Assembly: GCF_030652235.1 (NCBI RefSeq)
Contig: NZ_JAUSBA010000044.1
Span: 1 to 64,000, forward strand
Origin: Cypionkella sp.
GTDB taxonomy: Bacteria > Pseudomonadota > Alphaproteobacteria > Rhodobacterales > Rhodobacteraceae
Reading direction: 5' to 3'
Length of the DNA: 64,000 bases
The stretch's first letter is position 1; each line of letters begins with the position of its first letter. Made by a program: the position numbers and the translations under genes. The notes below the pieces were generated by a model, which saw only the letters and a program-made list of their open reading frames with translations, was not told where the DNA came from and did no database searches. This document shows positions 16,096 to 24,593 of this stretch, piece by piece.

Positions 16096-16145
16096 TGCCA
16101 CAAAATGCACCAGGATCAGCGCCGAGGCGTTCAGTTCCAGCCCGC
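16046..16145. repeat. inverted-repeat junction joining two radC genes
   Basis: The two strands are near-mirror images around a centre at 16095/16096. The inner arms are GTGGC (16090-16094) and GCCAC (16097-16101). The next arms are CATTATGTGGC (16084-16094) against GCCACAAAATG (16097-16107). Further out, GCGCTGATCCTGGT matches ACCAGGATCAGCGC. The outer arms are the homologous, diverged parts of the two radC genes, so the similarity continues for about 150 bp on each side. The central 18 bp (16087-16104) do not encode any expected RadC residues. Confidence 0.8.
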
Positions 16146-16713
16146 GCTTGACCACCTCCCGCGGATACACAGGAACATGATCAACGGTGCCCTTGGCCTG
16201 CTCCTCATCTGCGATCAGCACATTTTTGCGATCCAGAAAAAGGATGCGGAATTGTTCGGTTTCGCGGTGCGCCATCGCGGTGTGGCAGTAATCCAGCAGC
16301 GCATCCCAAGACGACAGCAAGGGCCGGTTCATCACCCGCGCCCGCATCATACGTTGGGCGGCGGCCTCGATGATCTTCAGCTCTTGCACCACAGCATCCC
16401 CGACACCTTTCACCATCATCAGACGGGCGGGCACGGCGGCAACGACGCGATTGAAGTCGCCGAATTCATCCAGCAGGGCGCGGGCAAGCGGTTTCACATC
16501 CTGCCGGGGAATGGCGCGGAACAGCAGCAACTCCAGCAGTTCGTAATCGGGGATCGCCGTGGCACCGCCTTCCATGAACCGGGTACGCAGGCGTTTGCGG
16601 TGGTCGGCGATATAGGACGGCAACCTTTCCGGCAAAGCCTGACCCACAGCCTCATCGCCATCAGAGGCGAATAAGGGCAAGGCGGCTTCGTGAAAGGCGC
16701 GGGGTTTGCTCAT
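16096..16713 (-). pseudogene. radC: chromosomal radC, 3' end lost at the inverted junction
   Basis: The minus-strand gene starts [19 protein letters not shown] and has the N-terminal helix-hairpin-helix part ([30 protein letters not shown]...[13 protein letters not shown]). The RadC core follows through [49 protein letters not shown]. It then breaks at the same codon as the facing copy (FVARHI instead of NHPSG). About 206 residues remain and about 45, including the metal ligands, are missing. The frame continues to 15718 only across antisense of the other copy. RadC's cellular role is uncertain; this copy cannot bind the metal. Confidence 0.82.
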
Positions 16714-16758
16714 GGCGGCTAGGCTGCCATGAAACTGGTGAAGGAATCGTTAACGGCC

Positions 16759-17985
16759 TTAAAGCATCCGCAGCAATTCCATGCTGGGCTGGCCCGTCAC
16801 CGACAGCCCCCGCGCACGTTGGAAATCACTGATCGCGGCGATGGTTTTCGCGCCGATCACGCCATCTGCACCTTGGGTGTCGAACCCTGCCGCCGTCAGT
16901 TTACGCTGCAGTTCCTGCCGATCTTGCAGAGTCATGCCCTGCGCATCCGGGCCAAACGCCGCCCGCAACGGCCCTGCGCCGTTCAGACGGTCTGACAGAT
17001 AGCCGACGCCCAGCGCATAATTCTCGGCGTTGTTATAGCGCAGGATGACGTTGAAGTTCTGATACAGCAGGAAAGCCGGGCCACTGGGGCCAGCGGGCAG
17101 CAGCAAAGACGCCGCACCATGCCCGCCCAAACCACCATTCACCCCGCGCACCCCCAGATCAGCCCAATCCGACCGCCCCTTGCCGCGCCCCACAAGCCCG
17201 GTGTTGAAACCGCTTGGCAGCGTCACCTCTTGCCCCCAAGGCTGACCATGCGTCCAACCGTTTTTGGACAGATAGGCGGCGGTCGATGCGAGGGCATCGG
17301 TTGGATCATCGCTCCAGATATCGCGGCGGCCATCGCCGTTGAAATCCACTGCGAAGGCTTGATAGCTGGTCGGGATGAATTGGGTGTGGCCCATCGCCCC
17401 TGCCCAACTGCCCTGCATGTTTTGCGCAGTAGTGTCGCCGTTTTGCAGAATCTTCAGCGCGGCCACCAACTGCTGTTCAAAGAACGTGGCGCGACGGCCT
17501 TCATAGGCCAAGGTCGCCAGCGCCGAGATGGTCGGAACATTGCCGCGCCTTGTACCAAAAAAGCTTTCCAGCCCCCAGAAGGCGGCAACGACATGAGGTT
17601 CCACGCCATAGCGCGCCTCAATCGCGCGCAGAGTGCCCATCTGTTGCGCCAGAACCTGACGGCCCATGATCAGGCGTTCATCGCTGGCGGCAATCGCCAA
17701 ATAGTCTTCGGTGGTGCGGGTGAATTCGGTCTGGTTGCGGTCTTTCTCGATTACGCCGGGGATGAAACCCGAGGCGCGGAAGGCGGTGCTAAAGGTCGCG
17801 TCCGAGATGCCTTTCGACAAGGCCCGTGGACGGAACGCCTGCACCCAAGCGTCAAAGCCTGCGTCGGGCACCATCGGCATGACGGCTGGGGCCTGCGCAC
17901 GGCTGGATGCACCGCCGCCTCCAACGCAGGCAGACAGCCCAAGTGCGGCGATACCGAATGAGAAATTGCGCCGCGTGACCTGCAT
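16759..17985 (-). CDS. lytic murein transglycosylase, MltB type with peptidoglycan-binding domain
   Basis: The 408-residue product starts MQVTRRNFSFGIAALGLSACVGGGG: a twin-arginine-like start followed by a lipobox (LSAC), so it is probably an outer-membrane lipoprotein. The SLT_2 domain has catalytic Glu in FWGLESFFGTRRGN, AMGHTQFIPTSY, and an EF-like VDFNGDGRRDIWSDDPTDALASTAAYL. The C-terminal 60 residues are a PG_binding_1 domain (LQDRQELQRKLTAAGFDTQGADGVIGAKT...FQRARGL). It cleaves murein glycan strands to 1,6-anhydro products. The ATG at 17985 follows GGAGGTTTAC; the longer frame is rejected. Confidence 0.9.
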   Translation of the reverse strand: MQVTRRNFSFGIAALGLSACVGGGGASSRAQAPAVMPMVPDAGFDAWVQAFRPRALSKGISDATFSTAFRASGFIPGVIEKDRNQTEFTRTTEDYLAIAASDERLIMGRQVLAQQMGTLRAIEARYGVEPHVVAAFWGLESFFGTRRGNVPTISALATLAYEGRRATFFEQQLVAALKILQNGDTTAQNMQGSWAGAMGHTQFIPTSYQAFAVDFNGDGRRDIWSDDPTDALASTAAYLSKNGWTHGQPWGQEVTLPSGFNTGLVGRGKGRSDWADLGVRGVNGGLGGHGAASLLLPAGPSGPAFLLYQNFNVILRYNNAENYALGVGYLSDRLNGAGPLRAAFGPDAQGMTLQDRQELQRKLTAAGFDTQGADGVIGAKTIAAISDFQRARGLSVTGQPSMELLRML

Positions 17986-18070
17986 GTAAACCTCCAGCAC
18001 CCTGCTTTTGGCCAAGCTTAAAGCATTCTCCGCGAAGGGCAAACCGATGCAGGGCATTTCCGCCGAAGCC

Positions 18071-18682
18071 TTAAGCCTGCAACTGCGCCCGCTCGGCTTC
18101 GGTCAGCAACGCGGCTGCCACAGCCAGCACCAGCGCGATGGAGTCGTGTGGTGACAGCGCCTCACCCGTGGCACGCCGCAGCCACAGCCCATCAATCATC
18201 GTGCCCAGCGCGAGGGCGATCTGCTTAAAGCGCGCGTCGGGCAGCACGTCGCGGAACACCGAGGCAAGGTTCGATTGCAGGCGGGCGTAGAAAATCCGTT
18301 GCAGGCGGGCATAGCGGGCGTTGGTGGCCGAGGCCGCGCAGACCGACAGCCACGCGTTGGCGATGTTCGGCTCGAACAGACCTTCAGGGAAGTTGCCCGC
18401 GATGATCGCCTGAAGCCTGCCCCAACGCGTCTTCGCCTGCGCCAGCCCCGACGCCACCGCCTCCATCAGCAGGCGATTGTTCAGCCGCACCATCGCGAAC
18501 AGCACGTCTTCCTTGCCTTTGAAGTAATACGACAGGATGCCCGCAGACATGCCGGCTTCCTCGCAGATGCGCTTGGTGGTCATGCCGCCCAAGCCATGCT
18601 GCATGAACACGCGATGCGCGGCTTGTATAAGTTCGCGGCGGCGGAGGTCTTCGATACGGGTGCGGAAGGCAATTTTGGTCAT
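18071..18682 (-). CDS. TetR-family repressor, BetI-like
   Basis: The 203-residue protein has the TetR helix-turn-helix at the N-terminus (RRRELIQAAHRVFMQHGLGGMTTKRICEEAGMSAGILSYYFKGKEDVLFAMV). The C-terminal domain contains ARLQRIFYARLQSNLASVFRD and LALGTMIDGLWLRRATGEAL, close to the BetI-type ligand domain. BetI represses choline-uptake and betaine-synthesis genes and is relieved by choline. The divergent neighbour encodes a choline-type binding protein, which supports that role. The start at 18682 was chosen because the frame upstream has no conserved sequence and runs into the neighbour's promoter. Confidence 0.85.
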   Translation of the reverse strand: MTKIAFRTRIEDLRRRELIQAAHRVFMQHGLGGMTTKRICEEAGMSAGILSYYFKGKEDVLFAMVRLNNRLLMEAVASGLAQAKTRWGRLQAIIAGNFPEGLFEPNIANAWLSVCAASATNARYARLQRIFYARLQSNLASVFRDVLPDARFKQIALALGTMIDGLWLRRATGEALSPHDSIALVLAVAAALLTEAERAQLQA

Positions 18683-18722
18683 GGGTTTTTGTAGCAGATC
18701 AAAAAACTGAACGCACATACAA

Positions 18723-18747
18723 AAATTTATATTGACGTATAAAATTT
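18723..18747. promoter_or_regulatory. AT-rich operator candidate between the TetR gene and choX
   Basis: In the 103-bp divergent gap, TTTATATTGACGTATAAA (18726-18743) has TTTATA/TATAAA arms and sits in longer AAATTT-rich flanks. It lies 39-64 bp from both starts. TetR/BetI regulators bind such palindromes; the assignment is positional. Confidence 0.45.
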
Positions 18748-18785
18748 GCCCGCGCAGGGTTGGATCAGCAATCGGGGAGATAACC

Positions 18786-19715
18786 ATGCGCAAGGTTCTG
18801 GCAGGATTGGTGATGACAATGATGGCCACGGGGGCCGCGCAAGCGGGCGAGCCCGAGGCTTGTAAAGCGGTGCGGATGTCGGACTTGGGTTGGACCGATA
18901 TCGGGCTGACCAATGCCACAGCCGAAACCATTCTGAACACGCTGGGCTATCAGGCCACGCAAACCCTGCTCAGCCTTGATGTGACTTTCGTGTCGATGCA
19001 GCGCGGCGATATTGATGTGTTTCAGGGCAACTGGCGGCCGTTCCAAGACGTGCAATACGCGCAGTTCTTTGACGATGGCTCGGTCGAGCGCTTGGGGATG
19101 AACCTTGAGGGCGCGAAATACACCCTCGCAGTACCGAAATATGTCGCGGACGCCGGCGTGCATAGTTTCAACGATCTGGCGGCGCATGGCGATCAGTTTG
19201 AGAAGAAGATCTACGCGATCGAGCCGGGCTCGAACCAACCTCTGCTGGATATGGTCGCCGCGAATGCGCATGGCTTGGGCGATTGGACGATTGTGGAAAG
19301 CTCGGAAGCCGGGATGCTGGCTGAGGTTGAACGTTCGGTCACGCGTAAGGATTGGATTGTGTTCCTCGGCTGGCAGCCGCATCCGATGAATGTGGTCTAT
19401 CAGATGGATTATCTGGCAGATGGCGATGCCGAGTTTGGCCCGAATTTCGGTGGTGCTTCGGTCTACACCATCGCGCGCAAGGGCTATGCGCAGACCTGCC
19501 CGAATGTGACGAAGTTCTTCAGCCAGCTTGCGTTCAACATCGACTACGAAAACACCGGGATGCAGATGGTGATGGGCAAGGGGATCGAGTTTCCGGCTGC
19601 CGCCAGTGCGATGATGGCCAAGCATCCCGAGATGGTTGAAGCTTGGCTTAAGGACGTCACCACCTTTGACGGCCAGCCAGCCCTGCCTGTGGTGAAATCC
19701 GCTTTGGGTCTGTAA
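18786..19715 (+). CDS. choX: choline/betaine ABC-transporter periplasmic binding protein (ChoX/OpuAC type)
   Basis: The 309-residue protein has a signal peptide (MRKVLAGLVMTMMATGAAQA) and the OpuAC fold: VRMSDLGWTDIGLTNATAETILNTLGY, DVFQGNWRP, YAIEPGSNQPLLDMV, WIVFLGWQPHPMN and the late hinge. Trp residues of the binding cage (WTD, NWRP, WQPHPMN) are present. It would bind choline or a related quaternary amine. GGGGAG upstream supports ATG 18786. The permease and ATPase genes usually next to choX (choW, choV) are absent; an alcohol dehydrogenase follows with no gap. Regulation by the divergent TetR gene is inferred. Confidence 0.85.
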   Translation: MRKVLAGLVMTMMATGAAQAGEPEACKAVRMSDLGWTDIGLTNATAETILNTLGYQATQTLLSLDVTFVSMQRGDIDVFQGNWRPFQDVQYAQFFDDGSVERLGMNLEGAKYTLAVPKYVADAGVHSFNDLAAHGDQFEKKIYAIEPGSNQPLLDMVAANAHGLGDWTIVESSEAGMLAEVERSVTRKDWIVFLGWQPHPMNVVYQMDYLADGDAEFGPNFGGASVYTIARKGYAQTCPNVTKFFSQLAFNIDYENTGMQMVMGKGIEFPAAASAMMAKHPEMVEAWLKDVTTFDGQPALPVVKSALGL

Positions 19716-20729
19716 ATGGCCTTGATGCGTGCTGCCGTGATGCACGGCTTTGGCCAGCCCTTGCGGCTGGTCGATCTGCCCGTACCTACCCCAGGTCCTG
19801 GTGAAATCCTGATCCGACTAGAGGCCAGCGGGGTTTGCCATTCCGACGTGCATATCTGGACCGGCGACACCCAGCCCGCCACGGCCCCCGATCCGTTTAT
19901 CCTCGGGCATGAGGGTGTCGGCGAGGTTGCCGCCATCGGCGCCGGAGTTGAAGGCTGGGTGCTGGGTGAACGTGCCGGAGCGGCTTGGCTGCATGACACC
20001 TGTGGCGTCTGCGATCTGTGCTTGGCGGGCGAGGAAAGCTTCTGCGCCGCCCAGCGCGCGCACGGCTTCAACGTGCCGGGGACGTTCGCCGAATATGTCG
20101 TGGCGAAAGCAGCTTTCGCGGTGAAGGTTCCGGCGGGCGACGGGCCTGCTTTGGCCCCTTTGATGTGCGCTGGCTTGACAGCTTTTGGCGCGATTGAGCG
20201 GGCAAAGCTGGCACATGGCGAAACCTGTGCGATCTTTGGCTGCGGCGGGCTGGGCCTGTTCGCGGTGCAACTCGCAGCAAGGCGGGGCGCGACGGTGATT
20301 GCCGTCGATACCGACCCGGCCAAACTCGACATGGCGCGGCGATTGGGGGCAAGCGCCACCGAACTGGCGACCGCCACCCTGCCCGACACTTGGCCCAGCG
20401 CCTTGCGTGCCCATGTCACGATCAACTTTGCCCCCACAACCCGCACTTGGCCCGCGATGCAGGCCGCCACGCGACCCTTGGGGCGGATCATTGCAGCGGC
20501 AATGGTGGCAGAGCCCGTACCGCTCAGCCAGGAATGGCTGACATGGACAGGCATCACCTTGACAGGAACCAGCGTTGGCACCCGCGCGCAGATGGCGGCG
20601 CTGATGGCCTTGCACCAAGCTGACCCGCTGGAAAGCGCCGTCGAGGTGATCCGGCTGCAAGATGCCTCGGACGCGTTGCGGGCATTGCGCGAAGGCCGCG
20701 CCAAAATGCGGTATAGCATCGTTTTCTAA
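19716..20729 (+). CDS. zinc-dependent alcohol dehydrogenase (MDR superfamily)
   Basis: The 337-residue protein has the catalytic zinc ligands Cys in GVCHSDVH and His-Glu in GHEGVGEV. The four-cysteine structural zinc loop is present in CGVCDLCLAGEESFC, with one expected Cys position at the end. A Rossmann fold follows (IFGCGGLGLFAVQLAARRGATVIAVDTD). The pattern resembles NAD(P)-dependent primary alcohol/propanol-preferring dehydrogenases. The ATG starts directly after the choX stop codon, so the two are cotranscribed. A link to choline or another amino alcohol is possible but unproven. ATG 19725 (MRAAVM) is an alternative start. Confidence 0.85.
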   Translation: MALMRAAVMHGFGQPLRLVDLPVPTPGPGEILIRLEASGVCHSDVHIWTGDTQPATAPDPFILGHEGVGEVAAIGAGVEGWVLGERAGAAWLHDTCGVCDLCLAGEESFCAAQRAHGFNVPGTFAEYVVAKAAFAVKVPAGDGPALAPLMCAGLTAFGAIERAKLAHGETCAIFGCGGLGLFAVQLAARRGATVIAVDTDPAKLDMARRLGASATELATATLPDTWPSALRAHVTINFAPTTRTWPAMQAATRPLGRIIAAAMVAEPVPLSQEWLTWTGITLTGTSVGTRAQMAALMALHQADPLESAVEVIRLQDASDALRALREGRAKMRYSIVF

Positions 20730-20794
20730 CCCGGCTTGGAACCGCGCTGCTTTCGCGGCTATGCTGCCCGCGTAGCGAAAAGGAAGGCGACACA

Positions 20795-21556
20795 ATGCGC
20801 ATCGACCTGAACTCTGATCTTGGCGAGGGCTACGGCCCTTGGGCGATGGGCGACGATGCGGCGATGCTGGGGCTTGTGACCAGCGCCAATATTGCCTGCG
20901 GCGGTCATGCGAGCGATCCTGAGACGATGTTCCACACCCTACGATTGGCCGCTCAGAACGGCGTCACCGTGGGGGCGCATCCCGGCTATAATGACACGCT
21001 GGGCTTTGGCCGCCGCGTACTCCCGATGGCTGCGGCAGAGGTTGGCCGCATGGTCGCCGCACAGATCGGCAGCTTGCAAGGGGTGGCCGCGCTGGCGGGA
21101 ACCCGGGTGGCTTATGTCAAGCCGCATGGCGCACTGGCAAACCTCGCCGCCGATGACCGCGCTGTGGCGGATGCGATTGCGGCGGCCGTGAAGGCGATCT
21201 CGCCCGATCTGGCGCTGCTGGCGATTTCGGGCACCGAATTGGAACATGCCGCCCGCGCTGCTGGTATCAACGTGTTCTCCGAGATTTTCGCCGACCGCGG
21301 CTATCTGCCCAACGGTCGCCTCGTGCCACGCAGCCAGCCCGGCGCGATGATCCATGACCCGGAAGCGGCGGTCACCCGGCTGCTCTGGTTTTTTGCGTCC
21401 GGCCTGATGCCCGTGGTCGGTGGCGATCCGATCCCGCTCGCAGCGCAGTCGATCTGTGTGCATGGCGACAGCCCTGGCGCGGTCGAGATGGCCCGCCAGA
21501 TCCGCAGCGGTCTGGGCACGGCAGGGGTCACCATCGCCGCCTTTCTGCCCGCCTGA
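20795..21556 (+). CDS. pxpA: 5-oxoprolinase subunit A (LamB/YcsF family)
   Basis: The 253-residue protein starts MRIDLNSDLGEGYGPW and carries the family motifs SANIACGGHASDPETM, GVTVGAHPGYNDTLGFGRR, VKPHGALAN and EIFADRGYLPNGRLVPR. With PxpB and PxpC it hydrolyses 5-oxoproline to glutamate in an ATP-dependent reaction, clearing a damage product of glutamine. AAGGAAGG lies just before the ATG. It is the first gene of pxpA-pxpB-pxpC, with a 3-bp gap to pxpB. Confidence 0.95.
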   Translation: MRIDLNSDLGEGYGPWAMGDDAAMLGLVTSANIACGGHASDPETMFHTLRLAAQNGVTVGAHPGYNDTLGFGRRVLPMAAAEVGRMVAAQIGSLQGVAALAGTRVAYVKPHGALANLAADDRAVADAIAAAVKAISPDLALLAISGTELEHAARAAGINVFSEIFADRGYLPNGRLVPRSQPGAMIHDPEAAVTRLLWFFASGLMPVVGGDPIPLAAQSICVHGDSPGAVEMARQIRSGLGTAGVTIAAFLPA

Positions 21557-21559
21557 GCC

Positions 21560-22246
21560 ATGCAGCCCACCCCAAACGCCCCGATCTTCCGCCCCATCGC
21601 CGAACGCGCGGTGCTGGTGGAGTTTGGCACGGTGCTGGGTCAAGCTGCTCATCAGGCCGTGTTACGGCTGGATCAGGCGCTGGCTGCGCAGCGCTTCGTG
21701 GGGTTTCGCGAATCCGTACCCGCCTTGGTCAACCTGCTGGTCGAATTTGACACGCTGGCCACCGATCACCCCACCGTCATCGCACATCTGCGCGGCTTAC
21801 TCACTGCGCAAACGATTGCCTGCCCGCAACCCGCCCAGCGCGAGGTACTGATCTGCTACGACACTGACCTCGCCCCCGATCTGGCCGCTGTCGCCCAACA
21901 AAGCGGCCTGACACCCGAGGCGGTGATCAACGCTCATCTCTTCGGCAATTACGCCGTGTTCATGTATGGCTTCGCCCCCGGCTACGCCTATCTCGGTGGC
22001 GTGCCGAAAGCGATCCGGCTGGACCGCAAGCCCAGCCCTGTGCGCGGCGTCGCGGCGGGATCAGTGATTATCGCCGGGGCGCAATGCCTGATCACCACGC
22101 TGCTGATGCCAACCGGGTGGTGGATCATTGGCAGATCGCCCACCGCGATCCTGACCCGTGACCCCGCCCGCCCCTTCCTGTTCGACGTCGGCGACAAAGT
22201 GCACTTCCGCCGCATCAGCCGGGCGGAATACGAGGCGGCACAATGA
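21560..22246 (+). CDS. pxpB: 5-oxoprolinase subunit B (KipI family)
   Basis: The 228-residue protein has the allophanate-hydrolase subunit 1 fold: ERAVLVEFG at the start, SVPALVNLLVEFD, and the signature YGFAPGYAYLGGVP, followed by RGVAAGSVIIAGAQCLI and PTGWWIIGRSP. It pairs with PxpC to activate the substrate. Its stop codon overlaps the pxpC start by 4 bp. The protein is full length and unremarkable. Confidence 0.93.
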   Translation: MQPTPNAPIFRPIAERAVLVEFGTVLGQAAHQAVLRLDQALAAQRFVGFRESVPALVNLLVEFDTLATDHPTVIAHLRGLLTAQTIACPQPAQREVLICYDTDLAPDLAAVAQQSGLTPEAVINAHLFGNYAVFMYGFAPGYAYLGGVPKAIRLDRKPSPVRGVAAGSVIIAGAQCLITTLLMPTGWWIIGRSPTAILTRDPARPFLFDVGDKVHFRRISRAEYEAAQ

Positions 22247-23187
22247 CCGAAGCCATCCTTCGCGTCGCATTCTCTGGCCCGCATGTGACCATCCAAGACG
22301 CAGGCCGCCCCGGCCTGATGCGGTACGGTGTCTCGGCTTCTGGCCCAATGGACCGCCAAAGTTTCAAGCTGGCCAATGCCGTCTTGGGCAATCCGCCGGG
22401 TCATCCTGGCATCGAAATATCGCTCGGCGGGCTATCGCTGCGCTGCAAGAGCGGAGCCGTCACCCTGGCCCTTGCAGGCGGTGGCTTCATCGCCGAAACC
22501 CCTGACCGCAAGCTTGGCGCGTGGAACGTGCTGACTCTGCGCGCCGGCGAAACCCTGACCATCCGCCCCGGTCCTTGGGGCAGTTGGAGCTACCTTGCCT
22601 TCGCGGGCAATCTGCAAGCCGAAAGCTGGCTTGGCAGCCGCGCCACACATGGCTCATCCGGCTTTGGTGGTGGCAAACTGGCAATGGGGCAGACGCTGAC
22701 GATCACCAATGCACAAGCTCTCCCGAACCGCGAAGGCCCAATCCCCTGCCCGATCTGGGCCCGCCCGCGCCACTTGTTGCGCTGCACGCTTGGCCCGCAA
22801 GATCGCTTTTTTAATACCGAAACGCTGAACACGTTCACTTCGGCGCGGTTCGAGATGTCCGACGCTTTCGACCGGATGGGTCTGCGCCTGCGCGGGCCGT
22901 CCATCGCACCCACCGCGGCGCTGTCGATCCCGTCCGAGCCGATCCTGCGCGGTTCGGTGCAGGTTTCGGGCGATGGCACAGCCACGGTGCTGTTGTCAGA
23001 TCACCAGACCACCGGAGGTTATCCGAAAATCGCCACCGTTTTGGCCGATGATCTGGATGCTTTCGTACAATGCCGCCCGCGCGATGCGGCGATGTTCCAA
23101 GCCATCACGCCCGCGCAAGCCATCGCGATCACGCGGCAAAACGCCATCCGCTTTGCCGCGTTTGAAGATCGGCTCCGCCGCGCTTAA
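22243..23187 (+). CDS. pxpC: 5-oxoprolinase subunit C (KipA family)
   Basis: The 314-residue protein has the biotin-dependent-carboxyltransferase-like fold of allophanate hydrolase subunit 2: GPHVTIQDAGRPGLMRYGVSASGPMDRQSF, ANAVLGNPPGHPGIEI, SWLGSRATH and SDHQTTGGYPKIATV near the C-terminus. It is the last gene of the 5-oxoprolinase operon and its end overlaps the convergent gndA by 4 bp, so the operon has no room for its own terminator. Confidence 0.93.
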   Translation: MTEAILRVAFSGPHVTIQDAGRPGLMRYGVSASGPMDRQSFKLANAVLGNPPGHPGIEISLGGLSLRCKSGAVTLALAGGGFIAETPDRKLGAWNVLTLRAGETLTIRPGPWGSWSYLAFAGNLQAESWLGSRATHGSSGFGGGKLAMGQTLTITNAQALPNREGPIPCPIWARPRHLLRCTLGPQDRFFNTETLNTFTSARFEMSDAFDRMGLRLRGPSIAPTAALSIPSEPILRGSVQVSGDGTATVLLSDHQTTGGYPKIATVLADDLDAFVQCRPRDAAMFQAITPAQAIAITRQNAIRFAAFEDRLRRA

Positions 23188-24593
23188 ATGCCGTGACCAG
23201 ACCAAGGCCCGTGCTTGTCTGCCAGCCCGTCAATCCGCTCAAACCCGTGTGCGCCAAAGAAATCGCGCTGGGCCTGGATCATGTTGGCGGTCGAACGCCC
23301 GGTGCGCATCATGTCAAACCACGCCAGACCCGAGGCCAAAGCGGGCAGCGGTAAGCCACTGAGTGCCCCCGCCGCGATCACCTGCCGCAGCCCGCCATGG
23401 GTGGCTTTCAGATGATCGGCAAAGAACGGCGCCAGCATCAGATTGCGCGCCGGATCATCGGTCAACGCCGTCGCCATATCGTTCAGCATCGACGAGCGGA
23501 TGATGCAACCTTCCCGCCAAACCCGCGCGATTTCGGGCAGAGGCATCGGCCAATCGAACGCCTTCGATGCCGCCGAGATCAGCGCGAAACCCTGCGCATA
23601 GCACAGGATTTTGCCCGCGATCATCGCCTGTTCCAACTGCGTCAACGTCACATTGGCCCCCACTTGCGGGGCCGCGCCAAACACCGCCTCGCCCGCCAGC
23701 CGTTCCTCCAACCGCGACGACAAATTCCGCGCCATCACGGCGGCTTCAATCGCCGGAATCGTGGCGGCCAGATGCTGCGCCTCAATCACCGTCCAACGCC
23801 CGGTGCCTTTTTGGCCCGCGCGGTCGAGGATCATATCCAGCATCGGTTTGCCGGAATGGGTGTCTATAGCCGCTGCCACTTCGCCCGAAATCTCAATCAG
23901 ATAAGATTGCAGCGGGCCTTGGTTCCACACGTTGAACGTCTCGGCAATCTCTGCCGCAGCCATGCCCAAACCATCGCGCATCACGCCATAACCCTCGGCG
24001 ATCATTTGCATATCGGCGTATTCGATGCCGTTATGCACCGCCTTGACAAAATGCCCTGCCCCCGCTGGCCCCATATAATCGGCACAAGGCGCGCCCTTAT
24101 ACTTCGCCGCAATCGCATTCAGCACCGGAGCTACAAGATCCCAATCCGACCGCAAGCCGCCGCCCATGATCGCCGGACCATGCCGCGCGCCTTCTTCGCC
24201 GCCCGACACGCCGATGCCCATGAAATGCGGCCCCTGCACCGCAGCCTCTGCCGAGCGGCGATCGGTGTCGTGGAACAACGCGTTGCCGGCATCAATGATC
24301 AGATCATCCGCCGCCATCAACGGGCGCAGGGCGGCAATCATATCATCCACCGCCTGCCCCGCCGGAACCATCAGAATGATCGCGCGCGGCGGTTTGATCG
24401 CGGCCACCAGATCGGCCAGAGTTTCACAAGGTGTGATCTTCTCGGCCAAAGCGCCCGCCTCGGCCTTAAAGCCATGCGTCACCGCCACGGTGCGGTTCCA
24501 CACCGCAATCGGAAAGCCTTTTTCAGCGATGTTCAGGGCCAGCATCGCCCCCATGGTGCCAAGGCCGATCAGGCCGATTTGCGATTGGGTCAT
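23184..24593 (-). CDS. gnd: 6-phosphogluconate dehydrogenase, decarboxylating
   Basis: The 469-residue protein starts MTQSQIGLIGLGTMGAMLALN (NADP-binding Rossmann fold). It has GVSGGEEGARHGPAIM, FVKAVHNGIEYADMQMIAEGYG, and the C-terminal domain with GTGRWTVIEA and RDFFGAHGFERID. It converts 6-phosphogluconate to ribulose 5-phosphate, CO2 and NADPH. The start at 24593 overlaps the stop of a decayed gluconolactonase fragment by 4 bp (ATGA), the relic of an operon in which lactonase and dehydrogenase were coupled. Length matches the family. Confidence 0.95.
   Translation of the reverse strand: MTQSQIGLIGLGTMGAMLALNIAEKGFPIAVWNRTVAVTHGFKAEAGALAEKITPCETLADLVAAIKPPRAIILMVPAGQAVDDMIAALRPLMAADDLIIDAGNALFHDTDRRSAEAAVQGPHFMGIGVSGGEEGARHGPAIMGGGLRSDWDLVAPVLNAIAAKYKGAPCADYMGPAGAGHFVKAVHNGIEYADMQMIAEGYGVMRDGLGMAAAEIAETFNVWNQGPLQSYLIEISGEVAAAIDTHSGKPMLDMILDRAGQKGTGRWTVIEAQHLAATIPAIEAAVMARNLSSRLEERLAGEAVFGAAPQVGANVTLTQLEQAMIAGKILCYAQGFALISAASKAFDWPMPLPEIARVWREGCIIRSSMLNDMATALTDDPARNLMLAPFFADHLKATHGGLRQVIAAGALSGLPLPALASGLAWFDMMRTGRSTANMIQAQRDFFGAHGFERIDGLADKHGPWSGHGI

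Noticed and set aside
15748-16674. A 308-codon plus-strand frame covering the radC junction
   Set aside because: Only its first third matches RadC; the rest is the antisense of the second radC copy.
15718-16713. A 331-codon minus-strand frame read as a full radC
   Set aside because: Past the junction it is antisense of the facing copy and carries none of the C-terminal RadC motifs.
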